Shown: positions 53,342 to 60,328 of the stretch, one piece after another
Layout: every line of letters starts with the position of its first letter
Position numbering within the stretch: position 1 is the first letter of the stretch
Assembly (NCBI RefSeq): GCF_014207655.1
Contig: NZ_JACHHJ010000002.1
Location: forward strand, 124,001-188,000
From: Geomicrobium halophilum
GTDB lineage: Bacteria > Bacillota > Bacilli > Bacillales > Marinococcaceae
DNA: 64,000 nt
Direction: 5' to 3'
Program-made: the position numbers and the translations under genes
The notes under the pieces: model-generated
Databases searched by the model: none
Seen by the model: only the letters and a program-made list of their open reading frames with translations
What the model was told of the DNA's origin: nothing

Positions 53342-53932
53342 GTGAATACGTACTATCGTAAGTCAAATCTCGGGAAGTGGTTGCGATACTTTAGAATAAA
53401 TAGCCGAGATTCTAGCATCGAATCACAAAATGCATTAGGAAAGGAGTTACATTTAGATCAAAAGCAAATCTCAAAAATTGAACGCGGGGAAGTAGAGCCG
53501 CGAATCGAGACTAGTTTTAAATGGTGTGAAATAACTGGATGGGAAGAAGGTCAGGATATCATCGCTCATATGTATGAACTCCATCCTTTTGCAGTCCCGC
53601 CCGTGCATCCAGAATTGAGCGAGCGTCTATCAGATTCAATAGGGAACATGCGTCAGCAAATGATGACAGCCATTGAATCACTCAATCATATTGAAAAGGC
53701 CAACAATAAACGTAGGCCCGGCAGAGATCTAGACATCGATGACGTATTAAAGAAGAGGATCAGCGATCAATTCGACCTTATGCCAGCTGTGAAAAGCATG
53801 ATGTATGCTGCAAAACGTGATATCGGTCTTGATATTAGAGAAATCAATCAAATGTGGACCAGTGGGTGCGTAGCAGATCAAGTGGTTATGCCGACAATGA
53901 GCCAGATTGAATTGGAGAAGGTGACGGTGTGA
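53342..53932 (+). CDS. Xre-type HTH regulator with long C-terminal domain
   Basis: 196 residues. N-terminal HTH (NLGKWLRYFRINSRDSSIESQNALGKELHLDQKQISKIERGEVEP), then a helical domain with HPELSERLSDSIGNMRQQM and a basic stretch KRRPGRDLDIDDVLKKRIS. AAAGGAGG lies 10 bases before the GTG start. Similar two-part regulators lie early in Gram-positive phages; target unknown. Confidence 0.7.
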   Translation: MNTYYRKSNLGKWLRYFRINSRDSSIESQNALGKELHLDQKQISKIERGEVEPRIETSFKWCEITGWEEGQDIIAHMYELHPFAVPPVHPELSERLSDSIGNMRQQMMTAIESLNHIEKANNKRRPGRDLDIDDVLKKRISDQFDLMPAVKSMMYAAKRDIGLDIREINQMWTSGCVADQVVMPTMSQIELEKVTV

Positions 53933-54010
53933 AGGAAAGGATAATTTTACACCTGTTTTATTGCTCGATTATCACGTCAATGATCATTACAACGATTTGG
54001 GGGTGAAAAC

Positions 54011-54160
54011 ATGCATCTACGCAAACTTCAAGAACTCAAAGAGGATGCTGACATGATGGCCGATCATGGGACAGTAGCGGTCAACGTCAAGGAATTGCAG
54101 GATCTAATCAGCGTTTATGAGGAGACTAAATATGGTTCCGGATCCTGCAAATGTGATTGA
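54011..54160 (+). CDS. Small acidic ORF
   Basis: 49 residues (HLRKLQELKEDADMMADHGT, then VKELQDLISVYEETK and a Cys pair in SCKCD). GGGGGTG precedes the ATG. It sits between the Xre regulator and the DnaD-like gene. Coding is plausible from composition and ribosome site; function unknown. Confidence 0.5.
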   Translation: MHLRKLQELKEDADMMADHGTVAVNVKELQDLISVYEETKYGSGSCKCD

Positions 54161-54324
54161 GGTGGAGAACAAAAGGTTATATCGGCACGATCAATGTAAC
54201 AATAAATCCATTTGAGGGGGTTTTCAAACGGGTTAGGGGGTTAATGAAAAAGAGATAGGTTCACACGGGTTTGCAAGGGGAGTGAAGGCATAACGGCCAT
54301 CTACAAACGAAAATAGGTGATGAC

Positions 54325-55065
54325 ATGAACTATATGAAGGAGCTTAACGCCTTTAGGGATTGGCTGCTTATGAACGATCTACCCACCAGTGCCATTGCTT
54401 TATGGCATACACTGATGTCCATAAACAATATGACTGGCTGGAAGGAACGATTCAATGCGCCGAATTCCACAGTAGAACGATTGACCGGCCTTTCAAAGCA
54501 AGGGCTGGTGGATGCTCGAAAGGTACTGATCAATAACCACTTGATCGAGTATCAAAAAGGTAAAAGAAATCAAGCTCCTGTTTATAAAATGATTTCATTA
54601 GTCAACTCAGATGACTTAAGTTCTTACCAAACACTTGACTCAAAATCTGACCAAACGCTTGACTTAACGTCTGATCAGAACTTGACCATACCTAGACAGA
54701 AACGAAACGGTTATGAAGAAGTGGAAGATGAAGCGAAGACGCGCGCCGAAGACCCATATGTTGTCTATCAAGAAAACTTTGGCGTGATGCGACCGATGAT
54801 TACCGAATCCATTAGCGATTGGTGTTCGTTCTTCTCCGCAGAGATTGTGGTTGCTGCGATGAAAAGAGGCATCAAACAAAATGCTCGATCCTTTGCTTAC
54901 ATTGAAAGCATTCTCAGGGGTTGGTCGCAACAGGACCTAAAAACGATCGATGATATCAATGCATATGAAACACAAACGAGCCAAACGTCAAAAACGATTC
55001 CTTTCCCAAAGCATAGGGACCAGCGTTTTGAAACGCTTCAACGCATGCGAGAAAAGGAGGATTAA
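54325..55065 (+). CDS. DnaD-like replication initiation protein
   Basis: 246 residues. N-terminal winged helix (LPTSAIALWHTLMSINNMTGWKE, NSTVERLTGLSKQGLVDARKVLINNHLIEY), a linker with repeated QTLD/SDQ units, and a C-terminal DnaD/DnaB2 domain (YVVYQENFGVMRPMITESISDW, ARSFAYIESILRGW). Phage DnaD-like proteins open the origin and recruit the helicase loader. It is followed by a G39P-like and a DnaB-like gene, so this is a phage-type replication set. Confidence 0.85.
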   Translation: MNYMKELNAFRDWLLMNDLPTSAIALWHTLMSINNMTGWKERFNAPNSTVERLTGLSKQGLVDARKVLINNHLIEYQKGKRNQAPVYKMISLVNSDDLSSYQTLDSKSDQTLDLTSDQNLTIPRQKRNGYEEVEDEAKTRAEDPYVVYQENFGVMRPMITESISDWCSFFSAEIVVAAMKRGIKQNARSFAYIESILRGWSQQDLKTIDDINAYETQTSQTSKTIPFPKHRDQRFETLQRMREKED

Positions 55066-55068
55066 ATC

Positions 55069-55404
55069 ATGGAGTACAACCAGGCCTTAGATATTTTGGA
55101 ATCGATATCGGCTGTTTATCCTCGATTCGAACTGAGTGAAAAGAAAGTCAAAATCATCATGCCCGCCCTTCTTAAAATGGATTATGAAGGGGTTATGGCC
55201 AATGTTGAGCGTCATGTAACCAAAAACCCATTTCCACCGACCATCGCAGATATTGCCGCGTACCCTGTTCAAACAAACGAAAACGTTGAGAAATGGCGGG
55301 AATGGGAGTTGGAGGCGTCAAAAGTCTCTCAAGAACGGAAACGTCAACTCATCATCAATCTCCAAAAGTTATTGGCTGAGAAAGCGAGTGATAGGATTGA
55401 TTGA
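55069..55404 (+). CDS. G39P-like helicase loader/inhibitor
   Basis: 111 residues. QALDILESISAVYPRFELSEKKVKIIMPALLKMDYEGVMANVERHV and FPPTIADIAAYP match the small phage helicase loaders of the SPP1 G39P type, which hold and deliver the DnaB-like helicase. AGGAGG precedes the ATG, three bases after the DnaD-like stop, and the helicase gene overlaps its end. Confidence 0.75.
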   Translation: MEYNQALDILESISAVYPRFELSEKKVKIIMPALLKMDYEGVMANVERHVTKNPFPPTIADIAAYPVQTNENVEKWREWELEASKVSQERKRQLIINLQKLLAEKASDRID

Positions 55405-56686
55405 GTGTACAGAGTCCGAGCAAGCGGTATTAGGGGCGATTCTTTATGAACCTCCATTGATTCAGGTGTCGATGCTCCAACCTTCTCATTTTGCAAGAGT
55501 TCATCATTCCTTGATTTTTAAAGCCATGCGAACGGTTGAAAAGGAAGGCGCAGAACCTGAGCTAGCTGCCGTTACAACAGGCTTAGGGGAATCTATCAAT
55601 CAAACCGGCGGGATTCAATACCTGACACAGCTTGCGGGTTCCGTCGCAACGACGGCTACGTTTAACCATCATGAACGAAAAATCATCGAAGCTTATCGGC
55701 TCAGAGAGAGTCGAAAAGCAGCGATTCGATACGTGGAACAGCCGAACGATGCATCCCTTCAACGATTATCTCAGGAACTAACCGACCTTCAACGTTTGGG
55801 ATATAGCAACCAAGAGAAACGGTTAAAGGAATGGTTATATGAGATATCGGATGATATGAGTGGTACACAAAGCGACAATCAGAACAGTTATAAGACGGGT
55901 TATGAACCTTTGGATCAAATGACCGGCGGGTTGCAACGGAAAGAATTGATCGTTGTTGCTGCCCGTCCCTCCATGGGGAAGACAGCCTTTGCCTTAAACT
56001 TGGGGTCTAACCACTGTAAAAACGAAGGCAGATGTCTGCTATTTAGCCTTGAGATGGGGTCTAAGCAATTATTACATCGGGTTATTTCGGCGGATGCCCA
56101 CATCGACGGTCAAAAATGGAAGTTTCCTTCTCGTTTTTTTAGTGAAGAAGACTATGATCGTGCAACGACATCGATCGCTTCGCTATGGGATTGGAAGCTG
56201 AATATGTACGAGAATACATCTGTTATCAGTGACATTTGTTCCATTTCCCGGCAAACGGTGAGGGAAAACCCGGATGATGACTTGCTTATCGTGATTGATT
56301 ATTTACAAATGATCCATGCAGCCGGACGATTTGAACGGAAAGATTTAGAGGTAGGCGCCATTACACGTGAACTGAAACGTTTGGCGACGGATCTCAATGT
56401 GCCTATCGTTATTTTATCGCAACTATCAAGGAACGTTGAAAACCGGCATAATAAACGCCCCGTGATGGCTGATCTGAGAGACTCTGGCAATATCGAGCAA
56501 GATGCTGATGTGATTGCTTTCTTATATCGCGAGGCATACTATGATCAAGAAGCCGATCAAAACCAGGTCGAAGTGGACGTTTCGAAACAGAGAAATGGAC
56601 CAACCGGAACGATAGAACTTGGCTTTATGAAAGAATGTGGGCGTTTCATTGATATCGACGGTAAGCATGAGAGGAATGTCGTATGA
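55388..56686 (+). CDS. DnaB-family replicative helicase
   Basis: About 432 residues. N-terminal DnaB domain (ESEQAVLGAILYEPPLIQVSML), linker helix, and a RecA-like motor domain with Walker A RPSMGKTAFALN, Walker B DDLLIVIDYLQMI, SQLSRNVENRHNKRPVMADLRDSGNIEQDADVIAFLYR and an arginine finger region KQRNGPTGTIEL. It unwinds DNA at the element's fork. Start is GTG 55388 or TTG 55397; both overlap the G39P-like gene. A dedicated helicase suggests the element replicates by itself after excision. Confidence 0.9.
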   Translation: MIGLIECTESEQAVLGAILYEPPLIQVSMLQPSHFARVHHSLIFKAMRTVEKEGAEPELAAVTTGLGESINQTGGIQYLTQLAGSVATTATFNHHERKIIEAYRLRESRKAAIRYVEQPNDASLQRLSQELTDLQRLGYSNQEKRLKEWLYEISDDMSGTQSDNQNSYKTGYEPLDQMTGGLQRKELIVVAARPSMGKTAFALNLGSNHCKNEGRCLLFSLEMGSKQLLHRVISADAHIDGQKWKFPSRFFSEEDYDRATTSIASLWDWKLNMYENTSVISDICSISRQTVRENPDDDLLIVIDYLQMIHAAGRFERKDLEVGAITRELKRLATDLNVPIVILSQLSRNVENRHNKRPVMADLRDSGNIEQDADVIAFLYREAYYDQEADQNQVEVDVSKQRNGPTGTIELGFMKECGRFIDIDGKHERNVV

Positions 56687-56874
56687 ATCAATATCAATGT
56701 TTTGGTATGTTAATGAGCTACTATGAGACAGAAAAGGCAATTATCCCCCTCGAGGACCTAGAAAAAGGAGCCTCTTCAACGGAGTTAGTCCAGGGGTTGT
56801 ATTTGTTCATCCATTATTTAAATGGTAAATATACGTCCGTAAATATAGATTCAAGTTCTTATGTCGAGGAATAA
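56683..56874 (+). CDS. Hypothetical small protein of the replication module
   Basis: 63 residues (YQCFGMLMSYYETEKAIIPLEDLEKG, GLYLFIHYLNGKYTSVNI). Not recognised. Its ATGA start overlaps the helicase stop, which supports coding. Confidence 0.6.
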   Translation: MNQYQCFGMLMSYYETEKAIIPLEDLEKGASSTELVQGLYLFIHYLNGKYTSVNIDSSSYVEE

Positions 56875-56911
56875 ATGTCTGCCCATAACTGCAATAGAAT
56901 GGAGGTATAAC

Positions 56912-57334
56912 ATGAATAAATTGGAGATTCATGAAGCTCTTATGAATTATAAATGGATGATTAACGTTCTTGTCACAAAACGTCAAGAAATGACTGGTGC
57001 TAGTCAAGCGATGGTATCAAAATATGGCATAGAAGCGACCCTGCCATCTGATAGTAGTCCGTCTGACCCTGTATATAATGAAATGTTAAGGATTGAACGC
57101 TATGATAAAAATACGAAAAACTTGCAACGTAAAGTTTCATTTATCCAGCGCCATTCTGCAGGAATAATAGATATCAAAGATCAAATCATTTTAGATGAAT
57201 TATTAAATGGAAAAACATTGCGGAGAATTTCTAGGGAGCATCATCTATCGGTTGCAGCTGTCAAACGGCGAAAAGACCATATTATTGAAGAGATGCATTT
57301 GAATGCCGCAAGTGAACAATGTGTACAAACGTAA
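56912..57334 (+). CDS. ArpU/sigma-like late transcription regulator
   Basis: 140 residues. Helical N-terminus (EIHEALMNYKWMINVLVTKRQEM), YNEMLRIERYDKNTKNLQRKV, and a C-terminal sigma-70 region-4-like HTH (IILDELLNGKTLRRISREHHLSVAAVKRRKDHI). Such ArpU/RinA-like proteins switch on late genes in phages. Here the next genes are conjugation genes, so it may control these. TGGAGG precedes ATG 56912. Confidence 0.7.
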   Translation: MNKLEIHEALMNYKWMINVLVTKRQEMTGASQAMVSKYGIEATLPSDSSPSDPVYNEMLRIERYDKNTKNLQRKVSFIQRHSAGIIDIKDQIILDELLNGKTLRRISREHHLSVAAVKRRKDHIIEEMHLNAASEQCVQT

Positions 57335-57520
57335 CAATGTAAACATCTGAAATTCTTTAGACAGATCAAAGAATAAATCTTTATAATAAACGAAATACAT
57401 TTATTTTTGAATCATTGAAAATCGTTCGTTGATGTTGTAGCATCTCCCTAACTCATCTTTCGAATGGGAATTATATTAGTTCTATAATTGGACATTAACA
57501 TTTTTGTCAGGAGGGATAGT

Positions 57521-57952
57521 ATCAAAAACAACAAAAGTTTCCTTTTCGGAGGAGCGATTAGTTTTTCCTTGTTACTAACAGGATGTGGGGAGAGTGCAGG
57601 GGTTGAATCGTTGGAACCGCAAGAAATGGAGGAGTATTTGGAAGAAAATGAGGAAGCTTTTGTCTTAACGACGCAAACCGAAGACGAGGAAGAACACCAA
57701 GAGGCCGTAAATATTGTTGACGAGAATATTGATAACATTTCTGTTAAAGAAATCAATGCTCAATCTGAACAGATGCTTGATAATGATCTTTTGTTAGAGG
57801 ATGTTGGCATTGATGGGCCGAGTGTATTCAATTCATTAAGTTATTATGAAAATGGAGACTTAGAAGAACGAATCTCGGTGAGTGAAGTCGATTATGATAG
57901 CGAAGATGCGTTAGCCTCAGAGATACAAAATTTTGATCATTCATTTGAATAA
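57521..57952 (+). CDS. Small lipoprotein with apparent ATC start
   Basis: 143 residues if read from ATC 57521, which lies 5 bases after AGGAGGG, ideal spacing. The first residues KNNKSFLFGGAISFSLLLTGC form a complete lipoprotein signal with lipobox, so translation should begin here even though no ATG, GTG or TTG is present; the nearest start is TTG 57488, upstream of the ribosome site. The rest is acidic (EPQEMEEYLEENEEAFVL) and not recognised. Either a rare ATC start or a mutated start codon. Confidence 0.6.
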   Translation: MKNNKSFLFGGAISFSLLLTGCGESAGVESLEPQEMEEYLEENEEAFVLTTQTEDEEEHQEAVNIVDENIDNISVKEINAQSEQMLDNDLLLEDVGIDGPSVFNSLSYYENGDLEERISVSEVDYDSEDALASEIQNFDHSFE

Positions 57953-58022
57953 TCATTTCATTAAGAGTGCAAGCAACAAACAACATACATTCTTGTCCAC
58001 TCATCGATGAAGAAGCTAATGA

Positions 58023-58052
58023 AGAGAACAGTCAAACAAGCTGTTCTTTTTT
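58023..58052 (+). terminator. Terminator before the conjugation module
   Basis: GAACAG / CTGTTC stem (extended by A-T pairs) with a 9-base loop and seven T. It separates the lipoprotein gene from the conjugation genes. Confidence 0.6.
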
Positions 58053-58146
58053 TATGCCATAAAAGGGGGTGATGTAGAGCATTCACACACGAAGCGCAAG
58101 AGGGGCTTTTTTATGTCGGAAACACATTAGGAAAGGATGATGATGC

Positions 58147-58416
58147 ATGGCTTCGCAACGCGACGTTAAGCAATCAAAAGAGTTAGTACAAACGCTGTTA
58201 GGCGTCAAGGGCGAAACGTACAACGATTGGCTACACACCCAACATCAGGCGTATATCAGCGAACACCAAGACTTGATCATGGAAGGTTTGCTCCATTACC
58301 AAGGCATTCAAGAAGAGAAAACATCGAAACAGCCGTCGGAGAAGAAAAATGTCGACAAAACGAAAACCGATGAGCACGCACATTCATCATCCTTACAAGG
58401 GGAGGAAGAAGCATGA
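58147..58416 (+). CDS. Hypothetical small hydrophilic protein of the conjugation module
   Basis: 89 residues, charged, no membrane segment (VKQSKELVQTLLGVKGETYNDWLHTQHQAY, then a Lys/Glu/Ser-rich tail). GGAAAGGATGATG precedes the ATG; its stop overlaps the start of the next gene. Not recognised. Confidence 0.65.
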   Translation: MASQRDVKQSKELVQTLLGVKGETYNDWLHTQHQAYISEHQDLIMEGLLHYQGIQEEKTSKQPSEKKNVDKTKTDEHAHSSSLQGEEEA

Positions 58417-58688
58417 ATACAATGATTCAATGGGTGGAATCGATGATTATTATGGCGGCCATTGATAACATACAAAGCACGGGTGAATCTATCTTATTGG
58501 GTATGCAAGTCGTGGGTGGTGTCGTGGCAGCGATCGCGATTGGGATTGGATCTTATTTCCTTATGGCTGGTGGCGCACGTGGACGCATGATGTCGGTTGG
58601 TTGGTTTGTTGGAGCTGCTGGTGGCTTGGTCATGCTCCTGGGTGCACTCGCCTTTAGTCAGTGGATCGAGAGCACCATCACATTTTAA
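58413..58688 (+). CDS. VirB2-sized two-helix membrane protein
   Basis: 91 residues with two membrane segments (SILLGMQVVGGVVAAIAIGIGSYFL; WFVGAAGGLVMLLGALAFSQW) joined by a short basic loop (GGARGRMM). Size and pattern fit VirB2/TrbC/Maff2-type subunits that line conjugation channels of Gram-positive elements. Translationally coupled to the preceding gene. Confidence 0.65.
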   Translation: MNTMIQWVESMIIMAAIDNIQSTGESILLGMQVVGGVVAAIAIGIGSYFLMAGGARGRMMSVGWFVGAAGGLVMLLGALAFSQWIESTITF

Positions 58689-58706
58689 ACAAGGAGGGAG
58701 AAAGCG

Positions 58707-59816
58707 ATGCAGGTATTATTTACGACACCCTTGGAGGAAGAGATTCCAGCCTTCCAATCCCTTTTCTTGACGGATGCTGTGCAACTGACCAATGACATCG
58801 ATCAACGCCTAAAAAAGCAAAACAAATCGCCGGTGGCGTTGGACTTTATGGTCCATGACGGGGAAGGTCAAAAACTGTATACCGGAACCTATCATATCGG
58901 TTCGTCGTACGCGGCGAACCTGTATGAACATATGTGTTACCGGTTGATTGATCGGCGCATGCGAAGTGATGACGATAGCCAACAACGGGATCGATTGCTT
59001 CATCAACTCACCCGAGAGGCGCCGTCCGCGCTTCGCATTGATGTCATCGACCACTTGCGCCAGCAAGCAGAAGCGAATCAAACATGGTGGAGCCGACTAA
59101 GCCCCAAAGCGCAGATCTTGGGTGGTGCAGCCGCAGGCGTAACGCTTTTAGTTTTAGTCTTTGCCATCGGTATGGTGGCAGTGGTGAGTGACCAATCGAA
59201 CGCGCTTGCCGCAATGCATAAATCGTTTGAAGAAGAACAACAAATGAATGAGATTTACACCGAAGCCATGGCCGGTGATCCGGATACGGCGATCGATGTG
59301 CTTCAAGACAAAAGTGATCGTAGTGATCAAGAAACCGTCGTGCTTACCCACTTATTAATTGGGCAAGGCGCCTACGAGGACGCCATGCAGATGACCGATC
59401 AATCGGCTGAGTCTATCGCGAATGCCATCTTTGAGCAACAAGGCATTGAAGCACTCACAGAATTTCAAGAGAACCATGAAACGGCCGTTGGCCACTTTGA
59501 ATTATCCTTTGAGGATGAACGCTTTGACGATGTGGCGGCTGTTGATGACGTGCCGATGAATGCAGAACGACAAGAAAAATTGGGCTACGCCTACATGAAA
59601 TCCGGCAATGTTGACGAAGCCAAGCAAATGGCCAGTGAGATAAGCAGTGAAAGCCTGAATGATCATATACAGACGTATGAATCATTAACAGCCGATATTG
59701 ATGATCGCCAAACACAGATCGACGAAGAAGCCGATGCAGACGATCCGGACGATGACCAAATCGAAGAATGGGAAGAAGAAATCGCAGATTTGGAAACCCA
59801 AAGAGATGATTTATAG
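58707..59816 (+). CDS. Bitopic membrane protein with EssB-like layout
   Basis: 369 residues. Cytosolic N-terminal domain (about 1-135), one membrane segment (GGAAAGVTLLVLVFAIGMVAVV, about 137-160), an outside helical domain (about 170-330) and a very acidic C-terminal coiled coil (DDDQIEEWEEEIADLETQ). This layout resembles EssB/YukC of type VII secretion, but clear sequence motifs were not recognised. As part of the conjugation module it may be a channel scaffold. AAGGAGGG precedes the ATG. Confidence 0.6.
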   Translation: MQVLFTTPLEEEIPAFQSLFLTDAVQLTNDIDQRLKKQNKSPVALDFMVHDGEGQKLYTGTYHIGSSYAANLYEHMCYRLIDRRMRSDDDSQQRDRLLHQLTREAPSALRIDVIDHLRQQAEANQTWWSRLSPKAQILGGAAAGVTLLVLVFAIGMVAVVSDQSNALAAMHKSFEEEQQMNEIYTEAMAGDPDTAIDVLQDKSDRSDQETVVLTHLLIGQGAYEDAMQMTDQSAESIANAIFEQQGIEALTEFQENHETAVGHFELSFEDERFDDVAAVDDVPMNAERQEKLGYAYMKSGNVDEAKQMASEISSESLNDHIQTYESLTADIDDRQTQIDEEADADDPDDDQIEEWEEEIADLETQRDDL

Positions 59817-59830
59817 AAAGGGGTGGAAGG

Positions 59831-60073
59831 ATGAACCATCGGAGATGTTCAACCATTGCATTAACGGGCTATGATCGATATGGACTCAGCCGCATGTTTT
59901 TAGATGAGTTAGTGAGTTATATGAAAAACCATCAGTACCACGAGACAGAAGTGATCGGTAATACCATTGCTCACCTCTGGCATCATGAATCACAGGCGAA
60001 AGATAAATCTTGGACTAATGCGGCGCAATCGCTTGGGACAGCGATCGTTATGATCAGTGCCGAAGCCCATTGA
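59831..60073 (+). CDS. Hypothetical small protein of the conjugation module
   Basis: 80 residues (LTGYDRYGLSRMFLDELVSYMKNHQYHETEVIGNTIAHLWHHESQAKD). Helical, not recognised. AAGGGGTGGAAGG precedes the ATG. It overlaps the next frame by 17 bases. Confidence 0.6.
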   Translation: MNHRRCSTIALTGYDRYGLSRMFLDELVSYMKNHQYHETEVIGNTIAHLWHHESQAKDKSWTNAAQSLGTAIVMISAEAH

Positions 60074-60305
60074 ACTACCGAAAATCGCCCTGATAGCTCA
60101 AGTCATGGGCTTATGGCAGGACATGGTCTTTGAGCAAGGTAATCGTTTCCAGCAGATGTTTAACCAACTATCAACAGATCTTCCGGCTCGGGATCATTGG
60201 TTGGCGTCTTTGGGAACGGAAACCAATGAAACGGTTGTGCAAGCCACCCTTTTCACTGGTTGGGCGGGCATCCAGCAAATGCTTGCCTATAAGGACGAAA
60301 CATAA
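60057..60305 (+). CDS. Hypothetical small protein of the conjugation module
   Basis: 82 residues from GTG 60057 (ELPKIALIAQVMGLWQDMVFEQGNRFQQM, NETVVQATLFTGWAGIQQML). Not recognised. The start is uncertain because the ribosome site is weak and the gene overlaps the previous one; ATG 60105 would give a shorter product. Confidence 0.5.
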   Translation: MPKPIELPKIALIAQVMGLWQDMVFEQGNRFQQMFNQLSTDLPARDHWLASLGTETNETVVQATLFTGWAGIQQMLAYKDET

Positions 60306-60328
60306 GGAAAAGGAGGTTGGACCCTAGC

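Noticed and set aside
58707-59816. Type VII secretion EssB
   Set aside because: Only the layout (cytosolic domain, one membrane segment, outside helices) is similar; no EssA, EssC or WXG100 gene is nearby and the neighbours are conjugation genes.
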